Shown here one piece after another: positions 41,600-49,908 of a DNA stretch of 64,000 nucleotides (position 1 is its first letter; each line of letters opens with the position of its first letter). The DNA is from Pyrobaculum arsenaticum DSM 13514 (GTDB taxonomy: Archaea > Thermoproteota > Thermoprotei > Thermoproteales > Thermoproteaceae): positions 1,488,001-1,552,000 of the forward strand of contig NC_009376.1 of the NCBI RefSeq assembly GCF_000016385.1, read 5' to 3'. The notes beneath the pieces are model-generated. The model saw only the letters and a program-made list of their open reading frames with translations. It ran no database searches and was not told the origin of the DNA. The position numbers were made by a program, and so were the translations under genes.

Positions 41600-42051
41600 A
41601 CCAAATCGCCGAGCTCGTGGTATCGGCCGCAGTAGGCGCAGACGAAGAGCGGAGGCTCCCTCCTGACGAGGTAAAAGGTCGGCTCAACCGGCTCTCTTGG
41701 GGCGTTTGTTATGCAGGTGGGGTTTTTACACTTAAATCTGCCCCTTATCACCTCGGGCGGCGTGACGTTGAACTTACGCACCACCTCGAAGTTGCGGATA
41801 ATGTTAATCGTGGCCGTGGGCGCCACTGCCGAGATTATGTTAACCTCCTCCGGCGTCAGCTCACGGCCCTCAATCTTCACAATGTCCTTCCTCCCCAGCT
41901 TCTTAGACTCGACGTTCATAACCAGCGCCACTCTAGCCCCCTCCTTCCCGGTAATCCCCAACACCCTAAGCACCGCAAGTGCGCGGCCCGCAGGTATGTG
42001 ATCAATCACAGTGCCGTTCTCAATCTTGCTCACAATAAGCTCCTTAGACAT
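41596..42051 (-). CDS. pyrI: Aspartate carbamoyltransferase regulatory subunit
   Basis: The 151-residue protein has the nucleotide-effector domain ([19 protein letters not shown]) and the C-terminal zinc domain with four Cys (CKNPTC and [10 protein letters not shown]). It lets CTP and ATP tune the catalytic trimer. The catalytic gene pyrB is absent here, although pyrBI is usually adjacent in archaea. TTTTTTAAC (42069-42077) is about 22 bases upstream of the start, so this is the promoter-proximal gene of the pyrIED operon. Confidence 0.95.
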
Positions 42052-42063
42052 CGGCAGAAAGGA

Positions 42064-42591
42064 TCAAGAAGTTAAAAAACTAAACGCCGGAAATGCCCCA
42101 CGCAGGCGGACAACCCCCCTCGTTAGGGGCCCAGACAACACAAGCCCAGAGCCCCACAAAACAGGAAGCGCGAGCCAGGCCATAAGAGCCCGAACCACGT
42201 AGTCCACGCCAGTCCGGTCAACCTAAAGGCCCTCTCTGCGCCTTCCCAGCCATTCTCGTGAACACAGTCCCAGGGCGCGTGCCACCAGCCAACCACCTCG
42301 GTGCACCGCCCAATAGGCCGGCCGCGGTAGCCCCTCCAGACCCCCGCCAACGCCCACGGCCTCTAAACAGATCCACACTACTGCTCGAGGAGAAGCGATA
42401 AGACAGACCAAACAAACTCGATATAAGCCCCCAGATCGCCGAGAAGTCAATAAAAGAGCGTAACCACAAAAGCCACAAAAGCTCCAGGAAGGCTGACGCT
42501 ATTGAACCACAACCGGCAAGAGAGCTGTCCAGCCCCAGACGTCGGGCCAAGTGGCTCGCGAGGGACGCGCGGCAAAAACATATGACGCCCG
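42064..42591 (-). other. 528-base region without a convincing gene; hydrophobic minus-strand frames
   Basis: The minus strand is G/T-rich and all three frames yield hydrophobic stretches, for example FLELLWLLWLRSFIDFSAIW in a frame ending at 42218 and a 47-codon frame at 42064-42207 with one helix (MAWLALPVLWGSGLVLSGPL). The latter would overlap the pyrI promoter. No frame has a good start and consistent codon use along the whole stretch, so this may be a decayed membrane-protein gene or a long leader region. I see no known RNA motif. Confidence 0.3.
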
Positions 42592-43272
42592 CTAGTAGCT
42601 GTATATCATCACTCCCTTCCCCCTCGCGTATTTCTCTACGTCGTCTCCTATCCAAGTCCCCGTCAGTATCGGCACCGCCTCTTTGCCCAAGGCGGCTTTC
42701 ACCACCTCTGCCTTTGCTAGCAAAGCCCCCACGTCCTCCACCCTAGGCCTAATCTTCACCTCCACCACGTAGACCCGCCTATCAGTCTCCACGAGGAGAT
42801 CCACGTCCACGTTATCCACCTTGGCGTTTCTCACACGGCGGATCACCAACTCGCCCCTCGCCTTAATCTCCTCCTTTAGGTCCTCCCAAACATATCGTGT
42901 GTACTGGCTCTCAGCCACAGCCCCCACCGTGGTCTCCACATTGGAGAGCCTCCTCTCAATGTTGTCAAAACGCTTGTAGGCCTCCTCCCATTTACGTTCG
43001 TTTTCTTGCCACCTCTTTTCGTAGTCCTCTAAGAACTTCTTCCACGTGTCAAACCACTCCTTCCACCTCTTCTCGTTTTCTTTCCACCGCCTTTCGTTCT
43101 GCCTCCACCTCCTCTCGCTTTTTTCGACGTATTTATTGAAGTCTTCTCTCAGCCTCCTCAGCTCGTTCAGCACTTCGCCCAGCCCCAAAAACCCCGCCAC
43201 CGCATACCTAAACTCCACATCCTCCTCCAACGCCTTCAAAAACCGCCTCTTCTCCTCCGCGGAGAGGGACAC
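42592..43272 (-). CDS. Coiled-coil protein with PD-(D/E)XK nuclease-like domain (DUF3782 type)
   Basis: The 226-residue protein begins with helices, then a long Trp/Arg/Lys/Glu coiled coil (about 45-110) with repeats of RRWKENEKRWKE type, and ends with a small alpha/beta domain whose DVDLLVETDRRVYVVEVKIR matches the D-(x)n-ExK core of restriction-like nucleases. Such proteins occur as multicopy families in Crenarchaea, function unknown. It has a TATA-like GGTATAAAAA (about 43287-43296) 20 bases upstream. Confidence 0.75.
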   Translation of the reverse strand: MSLSAEEKRRFLKALEEDVEFRYAVAGFLGLGEVLNELRRLREDFNKYVEKSERRWRQNERRWKENEKRWKEWFDTWKKFLEDYEKRWQENERKWEEAYKRFDNIERRLSNVETTVGAVAESQYTRYVWEDLKEEIKARGELVIRRVRNAKVDNVDVDLLVETDRRVYVVEVKIRPRVEDVGALLAKAEVVKAALGKEAVPILTGTWIGDDVEKYARGKGVMIYSY

Positions 43273-43579
43273 GTATAGTTTAGAGGGTATAAAAATAACT
43301 TAAGGTGTAAGTTTGCTCCTGGAGCATAGGCAAGTTGCGGCAATAGGGGGCGCCAAGTGGGTTTGCAATTCAACGGAGTTGGCCTATGGTATGGCGCTAC
43401 CTAGAAGTGTGGAGTTCAGCGCCTGTCGGGGCCGGCTCTAGGTCACCTCACGTCGCGCGAAGGGGAGATCAGGTTAGTCACGTCTAGCGCCAACCCGGCT
43501 TTTTGTACGTGGCCAAGATGGCGGTTAGTAACGCGGTTCACCTGCGCTCTTAAATATGAAGACGCGCCAAGAGAAAAGG
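43273..43579. other. Intergenic, no gene seen
   Basis: Apart from the promoter of the coiled-coil gene at its left edge, I see no reading frame with normal codon use, no sRNA boxes in register, and no repeat. Confidence 0.4.
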
Positions 43580-43664
43580 TGCGGGGGGTGGGATTCGAAC
43601 CCACGCAGGCCTACGCCACAGGGTCTTAAGCCCTGCCCCTTTGACCTGGCTCGGGCACCCCCGC
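43580..43664 (-). tRNA. tRNA-Leu(UAA)
   Basis: The acceptor GCGGGGG (43658-43664) pairs with CCCCCGC (43581-43587), discriminator A at 43580. The anticodon stem CAGGG/CCCTG encloses loop CTTAAGA, giving anticodon UAA. The T-arm reads GTGGGTTCGAATCCCAC, and there is a long class II variable arm as expected for Leu. No intron and no encoded CCA. TTTTAAGC (43688-43695) lies about 25 bases upstream. Confidence 0.95.
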
Positions 43665-44367
43665 CTACTTCTAAATAATTGCGCAGTTTTAAGCTTTTAC
43701 GCAGAGACAAACAGCTGACCCCTACCGCTTTAATCCGCCCAGCGGCTGTCCGCGCGCCGGGAGGTGTTGTAGATGCCTTTATTGTTAGTCGCTACTCAAC
43801 TTGTAGCGAGTTGGCCGTTGCGAAGATCGCCATCTGCCGTGCACGTAAAAAGAGGTGTAGCCGTATTAAGACTGCGACGTCGTAGATCTAAGGGTTGTTG
43901 ACCTCATCTATGGCAGATGCGACAGGGGCTATCAAGCTGGTAGCGAATACAGCCACGGCTATAGCGATGTGAGTAGCCCACCATAGGATCGACTTTCCAC
44001 GTTACCGCTGTATACAATACGATATACCGAGAATAGCCTAGTGAAGCCGCTCAGCGGGACATGACCCGTGCTCAGCTGCTGTATTTTAGCCGCGAGCAAC
44101 GGCGTTACGAGGAAGCCGCTGAGCCTTGCAAGCAGTTAAAGGTGGAAGTGGCAGAGCTTAGCTACGTCAAGGACGTCGGCGCACTGTTAGCCAAAGCAGA
44201 GTGGTAAAAGGCGCATCGGGAGAGGGGCGGTTCATGCTATGACGGGGACGTGGATGGGAGAAGACTAGAGAAACACGCGAGGAAAAGACGTCTTGATTTA
44301 TAGCTACTAGTGGCCGTTTGTTTTGTGCACTCCTACTACCTGGGCTGTGGTAGACGGCTGACAGCGG
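43665..44367. other. Gene-poor 700-base stretch with short coding remnants
   Basis: No full gene. On the plus strand 44061-44207 encodes a 48-residue frame (MTRAQLLYFSREQRRYEEAA onward, ending LLAKAEW) with normal codon use. On the minus strand 43889-43999 a frame without a start reads WWATHIAIAVAVFATSLIAP, a membrane helix like that of pilin-type or signal sequences. Both look like leftovers of degraded genes. No transposase or repeat is recognised. Confidence 0.35.
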
Positions 44368-45201
44368 CTACGTCCCTGGCGTCGACACATCTGCCGAGGC
44401 TGACGACTCCTTAGCCGCCCGGCGTAGCTTCGAGTAGGCGTAGAGCGAGAGGGGTAGCCAGGCGAGCGTCCCGGCGAGCCCCGCTGGGTTTGAGAGCCAC
44501 ACTGGTTCTGGCGGGTAGAGGAGGTAGTAGAGCCCGGCGAAGGCGTTGACTCCGCCGTGCAACGCGGCGGCTCCCCAAACCCCGTGTCTGAGATATACGT
44601 AGGTGAAGAAAGGCGACGCCGCGGCGCAGAAAGCCGCCATGAGCAACACCGAGGGCGGCCAGAACTTGTAGAAGTAGTTGTGGCCCAGCAACAACACGGG
44701 GGCGTGCCAGACCCCCCACAAGACGCCCACGGCGACGGAGGCCTTAGCCCAGCCGAGTCTCCTGGCAAGCGCTGGCGTTAGGTAGCTCCGCCAGCCGTAC
44801 TCCTCGCCGAAGGCGACGAAGGTGTTGACTAAGAGCGCCATCGGCACGGCAAGGGGCATCAACAAGTTCTGAACCTCCACCAGCTCCACCACCTCCTCTG
44901 GCAACTCGTCGGGCAGCACGTTCAGGGACCGCGCCAGGACCAGCCTCAGCGACTCGCCGAACGCGGGCCTCACCCCCAGCAGAGGCGCAACGGCGAGGGC
45001 CGCCCCCACCCACAGAAGGGGGTAAAAGAAGGGCTTAAACGCAGACAGCTGTAGCTCTGGTCTCTCCCTGAAGCCGGCTACCAGCGCCCCCATGGCCGGG
45101 GCGAACATAACCAGAAGAGCCCACTGGGCATACCCCGTGTGGTACATAACCGGCATTAAAAGCCACGGAATGCCGAAGGCCACCGCGAAGAACCTCCACA
45201 T
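44368..45201 (-). CDS. CPBP-family intramembrane metalloprotease (CAAX-protease-like)
   Basis: From ATG 45201 the protein has about 277 residues and seven or eight hydrophobic segments. Family motifs are FGEEYGWRSYL (EExxxR), WGVWHAPVLLLGHNYF (WxxWHxP) and a third conserved helix with AALHGGVNAFAG. The Glu and His residues bind zinc inside the membrane. CPBP proteases mature prenylated proteins, process bacteriocins or have unknown targets. The ATG overlaps the stop of the upstream membrane gene (TGATG), so they are co-expressed. Confidence 0.85.
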   Translation of the reverse strand: MWRFFAVAFGIPWLLMPVMYHTGYAQWALLVMFAPAMGALVAGFRERPELQLSAFKPFFYPLLWVGAALAVAPLLGVRPAFGESLRLVLARSLNVLPDELPEEVVELVEVQNLLMPLAVPMALLVNTFVAFGEEYGWRSYLTPALARRLGWAKASVAVGVLWGVWHAPVLLLGHNYFYKFWPPSVLLMAAFCAAASPFFTYVYLRHGVWGAAALHGGVNAFAGLYYLLYPPEPVWLSNPAGLAGTLAWLPLSLYAYSKLRRAAKESSASADVSTPGT

Positions 45202-45740
45202 CACCGCGCGGCGTCGGGGGACAGCCCCGGCGCGGACAGGATGAGAATAGCGTCGGGACACCTAGCCACCGCGATCCACTCCGACGGCTCTACCACAAGC
45301 CCATAGCCGGTTAGCGAGGCGCCGTCCCTAATTGTGAGCCTCCCCACTGTGATTCTACCTGCGCCAAAGCCCATGGCTCTGTAGATCTCGACCTCTGATG
45401 TGCGTAGCCAGTCCACTTGGCACTTGTCTATCTCGTACACAGCCCCCCTCGGCATGCCCCACCACCCCACGTCGACGACGATGTGGGTCTTGTTAATCTT
45501 AAAACCGATTACAGGCGGCGCCGTCAAGACGCCGGTGGCAACAGTGCCCATAACGACGAGAGGTGTAGCCGCTGCTATGATTATCAAAGTCTTGCGTTTT
45601 TTCTCATCTCTTACGTATATGCTGTAATATACGTAAAGCATAGCTAAGACAGACAACACAAAGGCTAGCGCTACATGCAAAACCCGGCTTTCAAATATTG
45701 ACGATAGCAGAATCTCAGTTCTTGTTATCCAAAACTCCAT
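45201..45740 (-). CDS. Two-helix membrane protein with a beta-rich domain
   Basis: The 179-residue protein has two transmembrane helices (about 20-42 and 50-72) followed by a soluble 100-residue beta-rich part (GFKINKTHIVVDVGWWGMPR, then GRITVGRLTIRDG, ending in APGLSPDAAR), which recalls bacterial PH-like domains, a weak resemblance. It is co-translated with the CPBP protease and could be its substrate, regulator or partner (inference). Confidence 0.6.
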   Translation of the reverse strand: MEFWITRTEILLSSIFESRVLHVALAFVLSVLAMLYVYYSIYVRDEKKRKTLIIIAAATPLVVMGTVATGVLTAPPVIGFKINKTHIVVDVGWWGMPRGAVYEIDKCQVDWLRTSEVEIYRAMGFGAGRITVGRLTIRDGASLTGYGLVVEPSEWIAVARCPDAILILSAPGLSPDAAR

Positions 45741-46046
45741 ACACTAGCTGTAAAAGGCCGGCCTTGCCTAAATCTACTAGCTTTTCCCAGTAGCGGGTAG
45801 CTATAAGATGGCACCCATGGCACATGTGATATACGCGCTCCTCTGGGTTAAAATAGTTTACCGAGTTATGGGGGCCTACTAAACGTATAGCAATTACAGA
45901 GATTTCTCCTAATCTTCATCTCCATTGGGATGGAGAGATAAAGACGGGCTTCAGCACACCCACCTGTCTCCTTCTGGTAATAAGTTCTACGTCTCCTTGG
46001 GTACTTTCTGAGACTTAAACATTTTTTTCACAGTTTTTTAAGCCTT
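45741..46046. other. Intergenic, promoters only
   Basis: The right end holds TTTTTTAAG (46030-46038) and CTTAAAC (46013-46019) before the small membrane gene. The rest has no convincing frame; an imperfect inverted repeat TCTCCATTGGGATGGAGA lies at 45920-45937. Confidence 0.35.
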
Positions 46047-46496
46047 ATGCTAAGGGGGCTGGCGGTTAGGCTATTCGAGCTCTTAGCTATATTCGGCCCA
46101 TTAGTGACAGTGCTCTTAGCGTCGTATTACGCAGGTTATTTAATACACATCCTTGCCCCTCTGCTCTTTGCACTTTTTGTGGCTACGCTGATAGTTTTGT
46201 GGTTTATGCCCTCGTCGTGTAGGTTTCTTGAAGGCCGGCTTGGCCTCTGCACGCCTGTGAGGTGCAAGCGGGCAGAGCTCCGGGAGTTCGAGGGAGAGGT
46301 GAAAGGCGGGAGGATACCTCCCGGCAAGACCTATGTCCTGTTCTGCTTCGGCTGGAGGTTCCCCACAACCCTATTCAGCGACTGCGGAAAGGAGTTCTTC
46401 TTCTCAACGCCGTCGTGCGACGGGAGGTGGGAAAAGTGGAGGGGGACAGTAGACGGGAAGGAGAAGGAGATCTGGATATGCGGGTGCAGGAGGTAA
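46047..46496 (+). CDS. Small membrane protein with Cys-rich extracytoplasmic domain, 149 aa
   Basis: Two hydrophobic helices (about 8-30 and 33-53) are followed by a soluble domain with eight cysteines (SSCRFLEG, LCTPVRCKR, FCFGW, DCGKE, SCDGRW, CGC). The spacing suggests several disulfides outside the membrane. No family recognised. It stands alone between the CPBP operon and the tRNA-Gly gene. Confidence 0.55.
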   Translation: MLRGLAVRLFELLAIFGPLVTVLLASYYAGYLIHILAPLLFALFVATLIVLWFMPSSCRFLEGRLGLCTPVRCKRAELREFEGEVKGGRIPPGKTYVLFCFGWRFPTTLFSDCGKEFFFSTPSCDGRWEKWRGTVDGKEKEIWICGCRR

Positions 46497-46536
46497 AAAC
46501 GGCCCCCTCGCCGGCGGCGCGGGGAGAGGCGGGCTA

Positions 46537-46612
46537 TGCGGCGGCCGGGATTCGAACCCGGGATCAACGGCTTGGGAGGCCGCCATCCTAAACCAGGCTA
46601 GACTACCGCCGC
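46537..46612 (-). tRNA. tRNA-Gly(CCC)
   Basis: Acceptor GCGGCGG (46606-46612) pairs with CCGCCGC (46538-46544), discriminator A at 46537. Anticodon stem GCGGC/GCCGT (closing pair G-T) with loop CTCCCAA gives CCC. T-arm is CCGGGTTCGAATCCCGG. No intron, no encoded CCA. A TTTTTAACC box (46635-46643) sits about 25 bases upstream. Confidence 0.94.
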
Positions 46613-46698
46613 ATGGCTGTTAGATAGTGGTTGGTTAAAAAGTTTTTACCTAGAAGCCCCGCGGCGGCAACCCCCGCCGCGTTGGCTTCCTGCTCGGC

Positions 46699-46869
46699 TT
46701 AGTTGTGGGGGATGTCCCAGTCGCTGAGGGCGTGGTCGTCGCCGCGGGTTCTTGAGCCGAACAAGACGACGTCTCCGTGGGGGCAGTGTTCTAGGACGAA
46801 CCGCCTCACCGCGTCCTTTAGCTTCGCATCCCTGGCCTTCGCTACTTCAATCCACTTGTCCAGCGCCAT
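46699..46869 (-). pseudogene. Truncated minimal nucleotidyltransferase (MNT) antitoxin-type gene
   Basis: From ATG 46869 the frame gives MALDKWIEVAKARDAKL and the MNT core VVLFGSRTRGDDHALSDWDI, then stops two residues later (PHN). An intact MNT needs the third acidic strand and about 40 more residues, which are missing. In HEPN-MNT systems this protein AMPylates and silences the HEPN toxin. Its ATG overlaps the 3' end of the HEPN gene, as in working pairs. Confidence 0.65.
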
Positions 46870-47209
46870 ATCTCTTCTAGGCATTTCAGGAAGTGTTCGG
46901 CTTCCCACTGCTTGTAGTCGCTTACTCGGCGTCGGGGTTTCTCGATTGGACGTAGTGCTATTCTAGGGCCTTGGCGCACAGCGCAACCCCCTCGCCTATT
47001 TCGACGTTTTTTATCATGGATAGTCTCTTCGCCATTTCGTAGAGACCGTGGGTCATGGGCCTTGCACCAGCCTCCCTAACCAGAGCGGCCTTAAGGAGAA
47101 GCTCGGCAGACTGCTGTGCAAGGAAGCATGCAAGGTCGTAGGCCCCCATTTCGAAATTGCGCCTGGCATACACCTTATAACGCGCGGCCTTTTGTAGCCA
47201 CGACTCCAC
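46842..47209 (-). pseudogene. HEPN-domain gene broken by nonsense and frameshift mutations
   Basis: ATG 47209 begins ESWLQKAARYKVYARRNFEM and the HEPN helix GAYDLACFLAQQSAELLLKA. The frame stops at TAG after ALE, but the same frame continues HYVQSRNPDA, and the next frame continues RVSDYKQWEAEHFLKCLEEI, exactly the end expected of HEPN proteins (the LEQHYV/SRYPDA region). So one CAG-to-TAG change and one lost C inactivated the gene. HEPN proteins are RNases or partners of MNT enzymes. The pair lies next to tRNA-Gly. Confidence 0.7.
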
Positions 47210-47297
47210 GTAGAATTGCCCGTCAATAAAAATATGTGCGGGGGGACTAGGGTTTGGGCTGTTGGGCCTTCCGCCGATCTGAAGAAAAAAGTGGGGG

Positions 47298-48605
47298 TTA
47301 CCCGTAGAAGTACTGTTTGCCCTCCTCGGTGAACTCGATGGTGTCTTTGTCGTAGTTGTAGAAGCCGATGTCGATGTACTGCGGCTTGCCGTTCTTTACT
47401 GTGACGCCCCAGAGGATGAAGCTGGGGTTGGCCCTGTCGCCGTTTTCGTCGAGGAGCACCGTGCCGGTTGCTCCCTTGTACCGGCCTTCTTTGCCCCACT
47501 GCTCAAGCGTGGCGCGTACCTTGTCGGGGTCGTCAGTCCCTATCGTGGCCATGATTTCGCCAAGCATTTTTATAATGTCGTAGGACTGGGGGGCGGGGGT
47601 TATGGGCTCGGCGCCGCACTTAGCGCGGAACTTCTGGGCGAACTGCTGATACTCCGGTGTGGTGGCCAGAGCCCAGTTGGCGGTTCCTATGATCTTCCCA
47701 TTTGCCATGACGTTGCCGCCTTCTTGTAGCAGTATGGGCGAATACGCCATGCCCTCAGTGCCTATAAGCCTGGCCTTAGAGAGTACGGGGTCTTGTCCTA
47801 TTGCGTTTAGCACCACTGAGCCGTCGTCTTCAAAGGATACGATGACCAGGGCGAAGTCGGGGCCTACTAAGTCTTTAACCTCTGAGGATATTTTTTTCAC
47901 AGCCTCGGGAGCTGTTTGTGGAAAGGCCTTTGGGTCGGGGTCGTAGGCGGCGACGGAGACGAGCTTGAAGCCGCGCTTCTCTGCCTCTTTCTGGAGCTCC
48001 AGGTATAGGCCCTCGCCGTAGGCGTCTTTCCTGTATACAAGAGCTACCTTCTTTACTCCGAGCTCCTTCAGGACGGCGCCTATGGCTCTGATCTGTTTGG
48101 CGTCGGTGCCGACGATTCTGTACAGCCAGTCGTTAGGCAAGGCTAGAAGCGACGACGTAGACCACGCGCTGAAGAGGATTATGTGGTTCTGGTCGGCGAA
48201 TGGCTTCTCTCCGGAAGCCTCTCTGCTGGTGAGGCCTGCGTGGACCGCCCTCACGCCTCTGGCGTAGAGGCTTTGTAGCTTCTGGGCCGCCACGTTGGGG
48301 TCAAGCTGGGTGTCTTCGACGTACAGCTCGAATTTGTATCCCTTGCTCGCATATTCGGAGTTGAGTTCATCTACCGCGAGTTCCGCGGCGCATTGGGCCA
48401 ACTTGGCGTAGCTACTAAAGCCGCCTGTCAGCGGCAGAAGGGCGCCCAGCTTAAAGACCTTAGTTGTGGTGGTGGGTTGGGTCGTCTGCGTGCTGGAGGG
48501 CGGCGCGGTTGTTGTCTGTTGTTGGCCGCCGCCCATGGTGAGGAGTATGCCCAAAATCGCAATGAGCACTACTACAGCCCCTACAATATACAATGTATTT
48601 TTCAT
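47298..48605 (-). CDS. Branched-chain amino acid-type ABC transporter substrate-binding protein
   Basis: The 435-residue protein has an N-terminal membrane helix (YIVGAVVVLIAILGILLTMG), a Gln/Thr-rich stalk (QQQTTTAPPSSTQTTQPTTT) that is probably glycosylated, and a type I periplasmic-binding fold (Peripla_BP_6) from about residue 50: LGALLPLTGGFSSYAKLAQC, then AGLTSREASGEKPFADQN and VALVYRKDAYGEGLYLEL. The ligand may be an amino acid or another small organic molecule. It is divergent from the LivF-like ATPase; membrane subunits are not in the window. Confidence 0.9.
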   Translation of the reverse strand: MKNTLYIVGAVVVLIAILGILLTMGGGQQQTTTAPPSSTQTTQPTTTTKVFKLGALLPLTGGFSSYAKLAQCAAELAVDELNSEYASKGYKFELYVEDTQLDPNVAAQKLQSLYARGVRAVHAGLTSREASGEKPFADQNHIILFSAWSTSSLLALPNDWLYRIVGTDAKQIRAIGAVLKELGVKKVALVYRKDAYGEGLYLELQKEAEKRGFKLVSVAAYDPDPKAFPQTAPEAVKKISSEVKDLVGPDFALVIVSFEDDGSVVLNAIGQDPVLSKARLIGTEGMAYSPILLQEGGNVMANGKIIGTANWALATTPEYQQFAQKFRAKCGAEPITPAPQSYDIIKMLGEIMATIGTDDPDKVRATLEQWGKEGRYKGATGTVLLDENGDRANPSFILWGVTVKNGKPQYIDIGFYNYDKDTIEFTEEGKQYFYG

Positions 48606-48664
48606 AGGTACAGCATTGTGAGGGTTTTTAAGTATTGTTTATTAACCAATGCTTTCCAAGTGGC

Positions 48665-49438
48665 GTGTCTGAAATTTTAAAAATTGAGGGGGTAGAGGCG
48701 GGCTACGGCAAATTCCACGTACTGTTTGGCGTAGACCTAGAGGTTAAGGCCGGCGAGATTGTGGTTCTTCTCGGCCCAAACGGCGCTGGCAAGTCGACGC
48801 TCTTAAACAGCGTAGTGGGGATGGCCGACGTCTACTCAGGGCGCATTGTGCTGATGGGACAAAAGATCACGGGTAGGCCGCCCCACGAGGTTACGAAGAT
48901 GGGCGTCGCCTACGTCATGCAGAGTCCTAACAACTTCGGCACGCCGAACATCTTCGGTGAGCTCACCGTGTACGAAAACCTAGTCGCCGCCTCTGCCGGG
49001 ATTCCGAGAGGCGAAGCCCAGCGTAGGATAGAGGAGGTTTTTGAAATTTTTCCGAAGCTGAGAGAGTTAAGGGATAGGAAGGGCAAATTCTTGTCGGGCG
49101 GCGAAAGGCAGATGCTTGCAATTGGGCTTGGGCTGATGAAAAAGCCCAAGTTGTTGATGCTTGACGAGCCCACAGCCGGCCTCGCTCCGAAGCTAGTAAG
49201 CGACTTTTTCTTGGCCATAAGAGATATTAGAGATAAGCTGGGCATCTCTGTCCTGCTCGTAGAGCAGAACGCCAAGAAGGCGCTGGAAATAGGCGACAGA
49301 GCCTACGTCCTCGTAACAGGCCGCATTAAGTACAGCGGGGACGCCAAGTCGCTGAGCGAGGACAAACTCGCCGAGCTATTCCTCGGTGCAGAGACAGGAG
49401 GCGAGACACGTACCTATGCAGATACCCCCCGGCGTTAG
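48665..49438 (+). CDS. livF: LivF-like ABC transporter ATP-binding protein
   Basis: The 257-residue ATPase shows Walker A LLGPNGAGKSTLLN, signature LSGGERQMLAIG and Walker B LLMLDEPTAGLAP, with VLLVEQNAKKALEIGDRAYV as the H-loop region, matching the branched-chain amino acid LivF group. GTG 48665 is chosen because TTTATTAAC (48638-48646) is about 23 bases upstream; the frame upstream of it is not coding. Its 3' end overlaps the 67-aa unknown by 23 bases. The LivG, LivH and LivM partners are missing here. Confidence 0.88.
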   Translation: MSEILKIEGVEAGYGKFHVLFGVDLEVKAGEIVVLLGPNGAGKSTLLNSVVGMADVYSGRIVLMGQKITGRPPHEVTKMGVAYVMQSPNNFGTPNIFGELTVYENLVAASAGIPRGEAQRRIEEVFEIFPKLRELRDRKGKFLSGGERQMLAIGLGLMKKPKLLMLDEPTAGLAPKLVSDFFLAIRDIRDKLGISVLLVEQNAKKALEIGDRAYVLVTGRIKYSGDAKSLSEDKLAELFLGAETGGETRTYADTPRR

Positions 49439-49619
49439 GTATAAGGTATTCAAAACAAAGAAGTTGGCTATATACTACCTATTTGACGACACGGAAATTG
49501 GACAAATCCCAGAAAAAAAGGTGGTATGCGGAGGGCACGAATTCTACTTCTTCAAGGAAGCGGTTGTTATAAAGCCCATCAAAGAGACTTCTCAAGCTCA
49601 AGAAGCTCCTTCAACCTGA
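49416..49619 (+). CDS. Hypothetical protein, 67 aa, downstream of livF
   Basis: From ATG 49416: a small beta-rich protein (PPGVRYKVFKTKKLAIYYLF, then VVCGGHEFYFFKEAVVIKP). No family recognised. It overlaps the end of livF by 23 bases, so it is translationally coupled to it, and its 3' end overlaps the convergent rpoK gene by 41 bases. Confidence 0.5.
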   Translation: MQIPPGVRYKVFKTKKLAIYYLFDDTEIGQIPEKKVVCGGHEFYFFKEAVVIKPIKETSQAQEAPST

Positions 49620-49908
49620 TCCGGACAGACTTGCCGTCAGGGTACTCTCTCACAACTATAAAGTCCAGGAGGCCCCGTCTAAACTCCTCCATGGCGATAA
49701 TCACAGGGTCCATGGACCCCACCTCCTGAGGGTCGACCAGCGGCTGTGCCCCCATCGCCAGCTGAATAGCCCTAGCCCCTACTACGCGGGCAATCTCATA
49801 CTTCGTGAGACGTGGCGGATAGAAGTCCCGCTTTACCAAGGCCCTCTCCAGAAGCTCGACCATTTTTTCTATCTTTTCTAAAAGTTCAGCAGTAGACACT
49901 GCCTCCAC
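49579..49908 (-). CDS. rpoK: RNA polymerase subunit RpoK (Rpb6/omega)
   Basis: The 109-residue protein contains the conserved omega-fold core RLTKYEIARVVGARAIQLAM followed by GAQPLV, which clamps the largest polymerase subunit. An N-terminal helix of about 30 residues precedes the core. The usual acidic start is mild. It is a single-gene unit, with TTTATAAATTT (49929-49939) about 25 bases upstream of the start codon. Confidence 0.93.
   Translation of the reverse strand: MEAVSTAELLEKIEKMVELLERALVKRDFYPPRLTKYEIARVVGARAIQLAMGAQPLVDPQEVGSMDPVIIAMEEFRRGLLDFIVVREYPDGKSVRIRLKELLELEKSL

Noticed and set aside
42218..42655. 145-residue hydrophobic frame on the minus strand as a membrane protein gene
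   Set aside because: It overlaps the 3' end of the coiled-coil gene by 64 bases in the same direction, starts with an Arg-rich string, and ends in low-complexity sequence; codon use is not convincing along its length.
46699..46908. MNT frame starting upstream at 46908
   Set aside because: The added 13 residues are the end of the HEPN gene in another frame; ATG 46869 fits the usual HEPN-MNT overlap.
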